A stretch of 33,297 nt of DNA. Source: an uncultured Pseudomonadota bacterium. GTDB lineage: Bacteria; Pseudomonadota; Gammaproteobacteria; Steroidobacterales; Woeseiaceae. Of this stretch, positions 15,718-24,045 are shown in pieces; positions within the stretch are counted from its first letter, which is position 1; every line of letters begins with the position of its first letter. The position numbers and the translations under genes were made by a program. The notes under the pieces are model-generated. The model did not search any database and was not told the DNA's origin. It saw only the letters and a program-made list of their open reading frames with translations. The stretch spans positions 1-33,297 of the forward strand of contig CAJXJW010000014.1 in the NCBI GenBank assembly GCA_913055625.1, in the 5' to 3' direction.

Positions 15718-17512
15718 GTTTCACTTCCTGCGGCCGGAGTGGCTGGTGGCGCTGCCGTTCGTGATCGCGGCCGCGTGCTGGTTCGCGTTCCGGCGCCTCG
15801 GGCCGGGCAGCTGGGAAAACGTCGTCGATGCCGCGCTCGCGCCGTACGTCCTGTCCCGCGCGCAGGGACGCCGACGTGACAGCCGCTGGATCCTGCTCGG
15901 CATCGCCGGAACGCTCGGCGTGCTCGCGCTGGCCGGGCCCGCCTGGCAGCGGCTCGAGCAGCCGGTGTTCCGTTCCGACCAGTCGCTCGTCGTCGCGCTC
16001 GACCTGTCGCGGTCGATGGACGCGCAGGACGTCGCGCCGAGCCGCCTGCTGCGCGCCCGCCTCAAGATCCTCGACCTGCTCGAGCGCCGCGGCGGCGGCC
16101 AGACCGCGCTGGTCGTCTACTCGTCGAACGCGTTCACCGTGACGCCGCTCACCACGGACAGCGACACCGTTGCGGCACTGGTGAACAGCCTGAGCACCGA
16201 CATCATGCCGAGTCGCGGCAGCTACCCGGCGGCGGCCATCAACAAGGGCCGGCGGCTCCTCGAGCAGGCCGCGGTCGGTGCCGGCGAGGTACTGCTGATG
16301 ACGGACGGTGGCACGTCGCCGGCCGCCGAACGCGCCGCGCGCGACCTGTACGACGCGGGCTTCTCGCTGTCCGTGCTCGGCGTCGGCACGCGCCAGGGCG
16401 CGCCGATCCCGCGCGCCGCGGGCGGCTTCGTGACCGACAATGCCGGGCAGATGGCCATTCCGAAGCTCGAGGAGAGCGGGCTGCGCGAACTCGCCTCGGC
16501 GGGCGGCGGCCGGTACGCGACGATCACGTCCGATGGCCGCGATCTCGACACGCTGCTGTCCGGCGCGGTCTCGCCGCGCATGGCGACCGACGACAACCAG
16601 TCGACGGACCAGTGGCGCGAGGAGGGGCCGTGGCTGTTGCTGTTGCTGTTACCGCTGGCGGCACTCGCCTTTCGCCGCGGCTGGGCGATCGTCCTGCTGG
16701 TCGTCGTGCTGCCGTTGCCGCAACCGGCCGAGGCGGGCGCCTGGGACGACCTCTGGCGCAACCGCGATCAGCAGGCACAGCGGCTGCTCGATGCCGGCGA
16801 GGCCGAGGCTGCGGCGCAACTGTTCGAAAACCCGGAATGGCGGGCCGCGTCCCGCTACCTGGCGGGCGAATACGCGGACAGCGCGGCGCAGTTCGCCGAG
16901 CGCGGTGATGCACGCAGCCTGTACAACCTCGGCAACGCGCTGGCGCGCCAGGGCGAATTCGAATCGGCGATCGACGCGTACGAGCAGGTTCTCGAGATGA
17001 CGCCGGACGACGCGGACGCCGCGCACAACCTCGACGTCGTGAAACAGGCGCTCGAGCAACAGCAACAGCAACAGCAACAGGAACAGCAGCAGGGCGACGA
17101 GCAGTCGTCGGAGTCGTCGGGCGACGACAGCCAGTCCTCGGACCAGCCGCCGGACCCGAACCAGCAGGGCGACCCGAATTCGTCGTCGGACAGCGAGTCC
17201 GAGAACAGTGAATCGGCAATGCGCGACGAAGACGAGGCGGCCGAGGAGGCAATGCGCGAGCTGCAGGAGCAACTCGAGCGCGCTGCCGAGGAGGCGGAGC
17301 AGCAGGACCCGGCCGAGCAGATGTCCGAGGAGCAGCTCGCGGAGCTGCGCCGGCAGCAGGCGGAGCAGCAGGCGATGGAGCAATGGCTGCGGCGCATCCC
17401 GAACGACCCGGGCGGCCTGCTGCGCCGCAAGTTCCGCTACCAGTACCAGCGCCTGGGCAAGGACCAGGACGGCAACGACGTGTGGCCCGACAACGAGGAG
17501 CAACCATGGTAA
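15707..17512 (+). CDS. BatB-BatC fusion: VWA domain plus TPR and poly-Gln tail
   Basis: The 601-residue protein joins two parts that are separate in some species. Residues 1-305 are BatB-like: two N-terminal helices and a VWA domain with DLSRSMD (99-105) and LLMTDGGTSP. Two close membrane helices follow (about 309-340). The rest is BatC-like, with tetratricopeptide repeats (about 376-450, including SLYNLGNALARQGEFESAIDAYE). It ends in a very acidic, Gln/Ser-rich tail with a run of eight glutamines (451-458) and coiled-coil-like Glu/Gln repeats. I chose the ATG at 15707, with GGGAG upstream; an in-frame GTG at 15701 is possible. Confidence 0.92.
   Translation: MPGEFHFLRPEWLVALPFVIAAACWFAFRRLGPGSWENVVDAALAPYVLSRAQGRRRDSRWILLGIAGTLGVLALAGPAWQRLEQPVFRSDQSLVVALDLSRSMDAQDVAPSRLLRARLKILDLLERRGGGQTALVVYSSNAFTVTPLTTDSDTVAALVNSLSTDIMPSRGSYPAAAINKGRRLLEQAAVGAGEVLLMTDGGTSPAAERAARDLYDAGFSLSVLGVGTRQGAPIPRAAGGFVTDNAGQMAIPKLEESGLRELASAGGGRYATITSDGRDLDTLLSGAVSPRMATDDNQSTDQWREEGPWLLLLLLPLAALAFRRGWAIVLLVVVLPLPQPAEAGAWDDLWRNRDQQAQRLLDAGEAEAAAQLFENPEWRAASRYLAGEYADSAAQFAERGDARSLYNLGNALARQGEFESAIDAYEQVLEMTPDDADAAHNLDVVKQALEQQQQQQQQEQQQGDEQSSESSGDDSQSSDQPPDPNQQGDPNSSSDSESENSESAMRDEDEAAEEAMRELQEQLERAAEEAEQQDPAEQMSEEQLAELRRQQAEQQAMEQWLRRIPNDPGGLLRRKFRYQYQRLGKDQDGNDVWPDNEEQPW
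17057..17092 (+). repeat. CAACAG hexanucleotide repeat encoding poly-Gln
   Basis: Four tandem copies of CAACAG are followed by GAA and three CAG codons, all inside the BatB-BatC gene, encoding glutamines 451-462 with one glutamate. The repeat unit is in frame, so gain or loss of a unit would change the length by two residues without a frameshift. Confidence 0.85.
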
Positions 17513-19191
17513 CCGGAGGCAGGATTCGGCACGGACTGGCCGGCATCGTCGTGGCGCTGTCGTTCGTCGCCGGCATCACGCAGGCCGCCGTCGTGGCGTC
17601 AGTGGACCGCGACCGCATCGAGTCGAACGAGTCCTTCACGCTCAAGGTCACGGTCGACTCGACCAGCGGCGACGCGCCCGATCTCTCCGTGCTGGACGAC
17701 GACTTCGAGATCGGCCAGACGAGCCAGCTCAGCGAAGCCCACATCGTGAACGGCCAGGTGAGCCGCAGCATGTCCTGGTCGATCGTGCTGTCCCCTCGCC
17801 GCGCCGGCGTGCTGACCGTGCCATCGATCCCGGTCGGCGCGGAGCGCAGCAACCCGCTGACGATCACGGTCACCGAACCGGCGTACAAGCCGCCGGGCGA
17901 GGCCGACGTGTTCGTGACGACCGAGGTCGACTTCGAAGAGACCTGGGTGCAGGCGCAGGTGCTGTATCGCATCAAGATCTACCGGGCCGTCGCCACGCGG
18001 CAGCCGGCCCTGCGCGAACCGGTCTTTTCGGGCGCGGAGGTCCTGGTCGAGCAGGCGAGCGACGAGCGCAACTACGAAGCCATTCTGAACGGGCGCTCGT
18101 ACAACGTCGTCGAGTACGCGTTCGCGATATTCCCGCAGGAAAGCGGCGAGATCTCGATTTCGCCCGCGAAGTTCGAGGCCCGCGTCCTGCGCGACGGGCG
18201 CATCACCGGCCGCAAGGTCTTCGAGTCCGAGTCGCACACGATCACTGTGAACCCGATACCGCCGGCACCGCCGGGACACACGGACGCCGCGTGGCTGCCC
18301 GCGCGCGACCTGACGATCCGGGACAACTGGTCGCGCGAGCCGGATTCGCTGAAGGTGGGCGAGCCGATCTCCCGGGACATCACGGTCAGCGCGCTCGGCC
18401 AGCTGCAGACGCAGATCCCGGTGTTGCAGCCGCCGGTCGTCGACGGCCTGAATATCTACCCGGACAAACCGGCGCTCGACCGCCGGCTCGAAAGCGACGG
18501 CATCCGCGGCATCCGCACGGACCAGTACGCGATGATCGGCGTCGAGGCCGGCGACCGCGTGCTGCCGAAGGTGGAACTGCCGTGGTTCGATATCGACGAA
18601 CGCGAGTGGAAGGTCGCGTCATTGCCGCCGCGCACGCTGACGGTTTTGCCGACCCCGGGCAGCGCGCCGCCGCCGGCGCCGGTTGTCGAGGAACCGGTGG
18701 CGCCCGCGCCGGCGGAGCCGGCGGATGCGGCAATGCGGGAAGTCGTGTATTCCGATTTCTGGAAGAACGTGGCGCTGCTGCTGGCCGCGGTTTGGCTGCT
18801 GACGGTGCTCGCGTGGTGGTGGTCCAGCCGGCCGAGCCGCAACGAACGCGAGCCTGCGCCGGTGCCGGTGCACAAGCGCCAGGCGAAGTATCTGAAGGCG
18901 GCCCGGGCTGCCGCGCAGGCGGGCGATGCCGCGGCCGTGCGCCGCGCGTTGGTCGAATGGGCCGAACTGGAATGGCCGGACAGCCCGCCGCGCAGCATCG
19001 GGGAGCTGGCGTCGCGCGTCGCCGAGCCGCTTGCGGGCGAGTTGCGGCGGCTGTCGCGCGCGAGTTACGGGCGCACGGACAGCGATTGGGATGCCGCCGC
19101 GCTCGCGAAAGCGATCCGGACGATCACGGCGGCGTCGGCCGACGTCGCGAGGACGGACGGCGACCCGCTGCCGCCGCTGATGCCGGGTTGA
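17506..19191 (+). CDS. BatD-like membrane protein
   Basis: The 561-residue protein starts with a signal peptide (about residues 8-28, ending near ITQAAVVA). A long periplasmic beta-rich region with BatD features follows (VDRDRIESNESFTLKVTVDSTSGD-type start; NYEAILNGRSYNVVEYAFAIFPQ in the centre). A single transmembrane helix lies near residues 421-440 (VALLLAAVWLLTVLAWWW). A basic cytoplasmic tail resembles the C-terminal domain of other BatD proteins. The ATG at 17506 has GAGGAG five bases upstream and overlaps the previous gene by seven bases. It closes the operon. Confidence 0.9.
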   Translation: MVTGGRIRHGLAGIVVALSFVAGITQAAVVASVDRDRIESNESFTLKVTVDSTSGDAPDLSVLDDDFEIGQTSQLSEAHIVNGQVSRSMSWSIVLSPRRAGVLTVPSIPVGAERSNPLTITVTEPAYKPPGEADVFVTTEVDFEETWVQAQVLYRIKIYRAVATRQPALREPVFSGAEVLVEQASDERNYEAILNGRSYNVVEYAFAIFPQESGEISISPAKFEARVLRDGRITGRKVFESESHTITVNPIPPAPPGHTDAAWLPARDLTIRDNWSREPDSLKVGEPISRDITVSALGQLQTQIPVLQPPVVDGLNIYPDKPALDRRLESDGIRGIRTDQYAMIGVEAGDRVLPKVELPWFDIDEREWKVASLPPRTLTVLPTPGSAPPPAPVVEEPVAPAPAEPADAAMREVVYSDFWKNVALLLAAVWLLTVLAWWWSSRPSRNEREPAPVPVHKRQAKYLKAARAAAQAGDAAAVRRALVEWAELEWPDSPPRSIGELASRVAEPLAGELRRLSRASYGRTDSDWDAAALAKAIRTITAASADVARTDGDPLPPLMPG

Positions 19192-19200
19192 GTCGCCGGG

Positions 19201-19620
19201 CTACCAGTGACCGGTATTCGGCATCGATGCCCAGGGTTCGGCGGGCGGCAGTGGTTCGCCCGCCTGCAAGAGCTCGATGGAGATGTTGTCCGGTGAGCGC
19301 ACGAACGCCATGTGGCCGTCGCGCGGCGGTCGATTGATCGTGACGCCGGCGTCCATCAGCTTCCGGCACAGGCCGTAGATGTCGTCCACGCGATAGGCGA
19401 GGTGGCCGAAATTGCGGCCCTCGCCGTAGTCTTCCGGATCCCAGTTGAACGTCAGCTCGACCTGCGCATCGTCGTCGCCCGGCGCCGCGAGGAACACGAG
19501 CGTGAACCGGCCCTTCTCGTTGTCCGTGCGCCGCAACTCGCGGAGCCCCAGCAAATCGCGGTAGAAGCGAAGAGACGCGTCGAGATCGGCGACGCGGACC
19601 ATCGTGTGCAGGTATTTCAT
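19201..19620 (-). CDS. gloA: lactoylglutathione lyase (glyoxalase I)
   Basis: The 139-residue protein aligns well with E. coli GloA over its length (LHTMVRVADLDASLRFYRDL near the start, VELTFNWD, then FGHLAYRVDD). All four metal ligands are present: His5, Glu55, His73 and Glu116. The enzyme isomerises the hemithioacetal of methylglyoxal and glutathione to S-lactoylglutathione. The length fits the short, nickel-type class. The ATG is preceded by GGAACC. It converges with the Bat operon and diverges from the HAD gene 85 bases away. No gloB is nearby. Confidence 0.9.
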   Translation of the reverse strand: MKYLHTMVRVADLDASLRFYRDLLGLRELRRTDNEKGRFTLVFLAAPGDDDAQVELTFNWDPEDYGEGRNFGHLAYRVDDIYGLCRKLMDAGVTINRPPRDGHMAFVRSPDNISIELLQAGEPLPPAEPWASMPNTGHW

Positions 19621-19705
19621 CAGCAGGTTCCGGTTGAACTGTTTCAGGGTGTCCGACGACAATGGTCGGCCATTCCGCCGACGCGAGCAACCGACGGCAA
19701 TTCCC

Positions 19706-20410
19706 GTGCAGACCATCCGCGCCATCACACTCGACCTCGACGATACGCTGTGGCCGATTCGCCCGGTCCTGGAGCGGGCGGAGCGCTGCCTGCGCGAGTG
19801 GCTCGACGAGCGCTACCCGAACATCATGCCGCGCTTCCCGCCGGCGGCGATCGAGGCACTGCGGCGGCGCATCGTCAACCAGCACCGTGCGCGCGCGCAC
19901 GACCTGCGGTTCCTGCGGCAGGAGACGCTCCGGCAGATGGCGTTCGTGGCGGGCTACGACGACTTCGATCTCGACGGGGCATTCGACTCGTTTGACGCCG
20001 CGCGCAACGCGGTGGAGTTGTTCCCGGACGTGCGGCCGGCGCTGCTCGCGCTGCGCCGGCACTACCGTCTCGTCGCCGTGACGAACGGCAGCGCGAGCCT
20101 GGAGCGCATTGGTATCGACGACCTGTTCGACGGTTACGTCAATGCGCGGCTCGCCGGCGCCGCGAAACCGGAACGCCCGATTTTCGATGCCGCGCTGTGC
20201 GTCGCCGGCACCGCGCCCGGGGAAACGCTCCACATTGGCGACCAGCCGCTGTCCGACGTGGAGGGCGCGCGCAGCGCCGGCATCGATGCCGTCTGGATCA
20301 ACCGCGAGAACCGCGAGTGGCCCGAGGAGCTGCCGGCACCGCGCAGGACGGTTCGCGATCTGCACGAACTGGCCGATCTGCTCGCGGACGCGCGCGGGAC
20401 CGTCGCTTGA
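19706..20410 (+). CDS. HAD-superfamily hydrolase (subfamily IA phosphatase)
   Basis: The 234-residue protein has the HAD motifs in order: LDLDDTL near the N-terminus with nucleophile Asp10, VTNGS around residue 125, the lysine in GAAKPERP near 154, and GDQPLSDVEGA near 178. A helical cap lies between motifs I and II, as in YjjG-type phosphatases. It would be a small-molecule phosphatase of unknown substrate. The GTG at 19706 is the best start because the frame upstream lies in the divergent spacer; the ribosome binding site is weak. Its stop overlaps the next gene's TTG as TTGA. Confidence 0.88.
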   Translation: MQTIRAITLDLDDTLWPIRPVLERAERCLREWLDERYPNIMPRFPPAAIEALRRRIVNQHRARAHDLRFLRQETLRQMAFVAGYDDFDLDGAFDSFDAARNAVELFPDVRPALLALRRHYRLVAVTNGSASLERIGIDDLFDGYVNARLAGAAKPERPIFDAALCVAGTAPGETLHIGDQPLSDVEGARSAGIDAVWINRENREWPEELPAPRRTVRDLHELADLLADARGTVA

Positions 20411-21321
20411 ACGCGCCGGCCCCGATCATCCTGTACGTGCCCGGCCTGCTGCCGAAGCCGCCCGCCGGCGTGCACCTCGCGGCGTTGCGCCGCTGCCTGG
20501 TCGAGGGTGTTCGCCGCAGCAGTCCCGCGACCGCGAAACGAATCCGGGCACACGAGGACGCGATGGACATCGTCGCCTGGACGTTCGACTTCTACGGCGA
20601 GCACCGCGACATCGCTCGCGACACGGCGGCAATCGACCGCGTCATCGGGCAGACGGCCGCCACGCTCGACGACATGCGCGAGGCGTCGTCGTGGACGCGC
20701 CGCTTCACGCTCTGGTTGTACCGGCTCGGCGACCGGCTGCCGTTCCTGATCCCGCACCTTGCGAGCGAACGCATGGAGCTGCACCTGCGCGAACTGCACC
20801 GCTACCTGGGCGACGAGGATGAGGCGGGCCGCGCGGCGCGCGACATGCTCAAGCTGCGCCTGCGCGCGGCGAAGGGCGCCGGCCGCCCGATCCTGCTGCT
20901 CACGCACAGCATGGGTTCCGTCATCGCGTTCGACGCGCTGTGGGAGCTGTCGCGCGAGGACCGTGAAGAGATCGACGTGAGCCTGTGGGTGACGATGGGT
21001 AGCCCGCTCGGCCAGCGATATCTGCAACGGCGGCTGCTGGGCAGTGATCGTCCCGGTGCGGATCGTTACCCGGCCGGCATTCGCCGCTGGATAAACCTGA
21101 CGGCGATCGGCGACCTGACCGCGATCGATCCGCGGCTCGCGGACGACTTCGCGCCGATGGTTCAGTGCGGTCTCGTCGAGTCGATCACGGACCTGTCGCT
21201 GTACAACCACTTCCGCCTGGACGGCCAGCTCAACGTCCACGCCGAGTTCGGCTACCTCGCGAACGCCGTCACCGGCAAGGTCGTCGGCGACTGGTGGGAC
21301 GAGGTCACCGCCGGGGGCTAG
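20407..21321 (+). CDS. alpha/beta-hydrolase-fold protein
   Basis: The 304-residue protein has a beta-strand plus LLLTHSMGSVIAFDAL nucleophile elbow with Ser168. It starts with ILYVPGLLPKPP, which resembles the oxyanion-side loop of lipases. A candidate aspartate occurs in IGDLTAIDPRLADD and a candidate histidine in LYNHFRLDG. There is no signal peptide, so it should be cytoplasmic. Substrate is unknown. I place the start at the TTG of a TTGA overlap with the HAD gene, which implies coupled translation and perhaps a shared metabolic step. Confidence 0.8.
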   Translation: MNAPAPIILYVPGLLPKPPAGVHLAALRRCLVEGVRRSSPATAKRIRAHEDAMDIVAWTFDFYGEHRDIARDTAAIDRVIGQTAATLDDMREASSWTRRFTLWLYRLGDRLPFLIPHLASERMELHLRELHRYLGDEDEAGRAARDMLKLRLRAAKGAGRPILLLTHSMGSVIAFDALWELSREDREEIDVSLWVTMGSPLGQRYLQRRLLGSDRPGADRYPAGIRRWINLTAIGDLTAIDPRLADDFAPMVQCGLVESITDLSLYNHFRLDGQLNVHAEFGYLANAVTGKVVGDWWDEVTAGG

Positions 21322-21403
21322 GCCGGCGCGAACATCAAGGTCCGATTCCGGCCAGTCCGGCGCGGGGGCGGGCGTATACTGCGGGGCACTGGAGAACGTA
21401 CCG

Positions 21404-22852
21404 ATGCCGCCAAACGCTGTTTACGAACGTGCCCGACTCGCCCGCGACGCCCGCTTCGACGGGCAGTTCTTCGTCGGCGTGAAGTCGACCGGCATCTACT
21501 GCCGGCCGATCTGCCCGGCGAATCCGCCGAAGCCCGAAAACGTGGAGTACTACCCGTCCGCGGCCGCGGCGGGCGAGGCCGGCTTCCGGCCGTGCCTGCG
21601 CTGCCGGCCGGAGTGCGCGCCGGGCACGCCGGCCTGGCACGGCACGTCGACGACCGTGCGCCGCGGGTTGCGCCTGATCGCGAACGGCGCGCTGGACGAT
21701 GGCAGCGTCGAGGACCTCGCGGAGCGCCTCGGCGTCACGAGCCGGCACCTGCGCCGGCTGTTCACCCGGCATCTCGGCGCCAGTCCGCTCGCGGTTGCGC
21801 ACACGCAGCGGCTGCACTTCGCGAAGCGGCTGATCGACCAGACGCAGCTGCCGATGCGGGACATCGCGGTCGCGGCCGGCTACCGCAGCACCCGGCGATT
21901 CAATGACGCGTTCCGAACGACGTACGGGCGTGCGCCGCGCGAACTCCGCCGGCATGTCGGAAACGTCGCCGCGAAACCCTCGGCGACGCTGGCGATCGAC
22001 CTGCCGTACCGGACGCCGTTCGACTGGACGGCGCTGCTCGGCTTCTTCGCGGCGCGCGCCGTGCCCGGCGTCGAAGCCGTCAGCGACGGCGTGTACCACC
22101 GTACCGTGGGCACCGGCACGATCGTGGTGTGCGACTGCCCGGATGCCCGGGCCCTGCGGCTGTCCGTGGCCGGGGTCGGCACACCGGACCTGTTCGCGGT
22201 CGTGCAGAAGGTGCGCGAAATCTTCGACCTCGACGCGCCGGTTGGCGAGATTCGCAAGGTGCTCGTCCGTGACCCGATGCTGAAGCGGGCGCTCGGGCGA
22301 CGCGCCGTGGTCCGCGTGCCGGGCACGTGGGACCCGTTCGAGCTGTCGGTGCGCGCGATCCTCGGCCAGCAGGTCTCCGTCAAGGCCGCGACGACGCTCG
22401 CCGGCCGCATCGTTGAGCGCTACGGCTCGCCGGTTGCGGCCGGCGCACCGGCGAACCTGACGCATGTCTTCCCCGGCGCGGACACGCTCGCCCGCGCTCG
22501 CCTCGAAGGCCTCGGGTTGACGACGGCGCGCGCCGCGACGATCCGGCGCCTTGCGAAAGCGGTCGTCGACGGCGACGTGTCGTTCGACGCCGCGCAGGAT
22601 CCCGCCGGGTTCCGCGCGTCGCTCACGGCCCTGCACGGCATCGGCGAATGGACCGCGCAGTACGTCGCGATGCGTGCGCTGAAACACCCCGACGCGTTTC
22701 CGGCATCCGATCTCGGCCTGTTGAAGGCCGCGTCCGGCGACGGGGCACGCGTCACCCCGAAAGCACTCGAAGCCCGCGCCGAGGCCTGGCGGCCCTGGCG
22801 TGCCTACGCCGCACTGCTGTTATGGAACACCCTGCCGGGTTCCGGAGGTTAG
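21404..22852 (+). CDS. Ada-AlkA hybrid: 3-methyladenine DNA glycosylase with Ada regulatory domains
   Basis: The 482-residue protein combines three parts. Residues 1-75 are an Ada zinc/methyl-acceptor domain with Cys33, Cys37, Cys64 and Cys67. Residues about 85-195 are an AraC-type DNA-binding domain (SVEDLAERLGVTSRHLRRLF; IAVAAGYRSTRRFNDAFR). Residues about 205-482 are an AlkA-type glycosylase with an HhH segment LHGIGEWTAQYVAMRAL and catalytic Asp436 in FPASDLGL. It should remove alkylated bases from DNA and, after methylation of the zinc-site cysteine, activate transcription. The ATG has GGAG upstream and a TATACT -10 element lies at 21375-21380. Its close partner is ogt, four bases downstream. 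Confidence 0.93.
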   Translation: MPPNAVYERARLARDARFDGQFFVGVKSTGIYCRPICPANPPKPENVEYYPSAAAAGEAGFRPCLRCRPECAPGTPAWHGTSTTVRRGLRLIANGALDDGSVEDLAERLGVTSRHLRRLFTRHLGASPLAVAHTQRLHFAKRLIDQTQLPMRDIAVAAGYRSTRRFNDAFRTTYGRAPRELRRHVGNVAAKPSATLAIDLPYRTPFDWTALLGFFAARAVPGVEAVSDGVYHRTVGTGTIVVCDCPDARALRLSVAGVGTPDLFAVVQKVREIFDLDAPVGEIRKVLVRDPMLKRALGRRAVVRVPGTWDPFELSVRAILGQQVSVKAATTLAGRIVERYGSPVAAGAPANLTHVFPGADTLARARLEGLGLTTARAATIRRLAKAVVDGDVSFDAAQDPAGFRASLTALHGIGEWTAQYVAMRALKHPDAFPASDLGLLKAASGDGARVTPKALEARAEAWRPWRAYAALLLWNTLPGSGG

Positions 22853-22856
22853 ACCC

Positions 22857-23345
22857 ATGTACTACTGCTACCACGCCACGCCCATCGGCGAGTTGCTGCT
22901 CGCCGGCACCGACGACGCGCTGGAGATCATCGGCTTTCCCGAGGGGTCGATGCGCCGCGACCCGGAGACACACTGGATTTACAACGAGAAGCCGTTCGAA
23001 GACGCGACAGCACAGCTCGACGAGTATTTTGCCGGCCAGCGAACCGACTTCGATCTCCCGTTGCGCCTGACCGGCACCGACTTCCAGCTCGCGGTGCTCG
23101 CCGAGCTGCAGAAGATTCCGTACGGAGAGACCGCGTCATACCGCGACGTGGCCGAGCGCATCGGGCGGCCGAAGGCCGTGCGTGCGGTCGGCGCCGCGAA
23201 CGGCCGCAACCCGATACCGATCGTCGTGCCCTGCCACCGCGTCATCGGGGCGGGCGGCGACCTGACCGGCTTCGGCGGCGGTCTCGACACGAAGGAGGCG
23301 CTGCTGCGCCTGGAGGCGGAGCACCGCAGCGCGTCATTGTTGTAG
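22857..23345 (+). CDS. ogt: methylated-DNA--protein-cysteine methyltransferase
   Basis: The 162-residue suicide enzyme transfers methyl groups from O6-methylguanine (and O4-methylthymine) to its own cysteine. The active site PCHRV is intact (Cys126), preceded by the helix-turn-helix recognition region (IPYGETASYRDVAERIGRPKAVRAVGAANGRNP). The N-terminal domain is short, as in Ogt. The start ATG at 22857 has GGAGG inside the 3' end of the glycosylase gene, so both are cotranscribed and probably coupled. Together they restore the Ada, AlkA and Ogt functions in two genes. Confidence 0.94.
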   Translation: MYYCYHATPIGELLLAGTDDALEIIGFPEGSMRRDPETHWIYNEKPFEDATAQLDEYFAGQRTDFDLPLRLTGTDFQLAVLAELQKIPYGETASYRDVAERIGRPKAVRAVGAANGRNPIPIVVPCHRVIGAGGDLTGFGGGLDTKEALLRLEAEHRSASLL

Positions 23346-23363
23346 GAGCGCGCTTGCGCGCGA
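23341..23363. repeat. REP-like palindrome
   Basis: TGTAGGAGCGCGCTTGCGCGCGA has the shape of the REP elements of pseudomonads and xanthomonads: a GTAGGAG head, a GC-only stem and a CTTG loop. It starts at the end of ogt, covers its stop codon, and lies just before the end of the convergent flavoprotein gene. It may stop transcription from both sides. Only one copy occurs in the window. Confidence 0.5.
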
Positions 23364-23367
23364 GGCG

Positions 23368-24033
23368 TCAGAAGCGCTTGCCCTGCAGCGCCTTCACGGC
23401 GTCGGACGGCGCCACGCCGTCGACGAGGCGATCCGCGTCCCGGAGCGTCGTGTAGCGCGACTCCAGTGGCAGGATGCCGGCCCACACCGGGATCGCGTAA
23501 TCCTCGGGCTCGTCCTCGGGGTGCGGCTTGTCCGAGACCTTCGCGGAGGCCGAGTCGATCACGAGCGAGATGATGCCGGTCATCTTGATCTCCTTCTCGA
23601 GCGGCGCCCGCAGTTCGGCCCAGCGGCCCGGCATCGTGTGCTCGGCAATGACGTGCATCGCGTGCAGCTTCTCCGCATCGTCGTCCACAAACGCCGGGGT
23701 GCCGAACACGGTGACGGAGCGGTAGTTCATCGACGAATTGAACGCGGACCGGGCGAGTACGAGCGCGTCGAGCAGCGTCACGTTCATCGACGCCTTCCCG
23801 GTCTGCTCGAGTAGCCGGATGACGCGCGCCTTCCGCGCCCCGTGCAGGTAAATGCGCTCGCCGTCGCGGCCGTACAGCATCGGCACGACGACCGGCGCGC
23901 CGTCCTGGATGAACGCGACGCTGGCCACGACGCCGGCGTCGAGGATCGCGTGGACGGTAGCCCGGTCGTAGCGGGCCTTGTCGCGGAGCTGCCGGACCTT
24001 GTTTCGGGGCGTCACTTCGTACGGGTCACTCAC
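23368..24033 (-). CDS. pyridoxamine 5'-phosphate oxidase-like flavin-nucleotide-binding protein
   Basis: The 221-residue protein has the split-barrel fold typical of the pyridoxamine-phosphate oxidase-like family (Pyridox_ox_2 type): RNKVRQLRDKARYDRATVHAILDAG at the start, VVVPMLYGRDGERIYLHGA in the centre, and NSSMNYRSVTVFG. Such proteins bind FMN, F420 or haem; the cofactor and reaction cannot be told here. The GTG at 24033 has GGAG upstream and lies 12 bases after the transporter stop on the same strand, so the two genes probably form an operon. It ends beside a REP-like hairpin. Confidence 0.85.
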   Translation of the reverse strand: MSDPYEVTPRNKVRQLRDKARYDRATVHAILDAGVVASVAFIQDGAPVVVPMLYGRDGERIYLHGARKARVIRLLEQTGKASMNVTLLDALVLARSAFNSSMNYRSVTVFGTPAFVDDDAEKLHAMHVIAEHTMPGRWAELRAPLEKEIKMTGIISLVIDSASAKVSDKPHPEDEPEDYAIPVWAGILPLESRYTTLRDADRLVDGVAPSDAVKALQGKRF

Positions 24034-24045
24034 GGTTGTTCTCCG

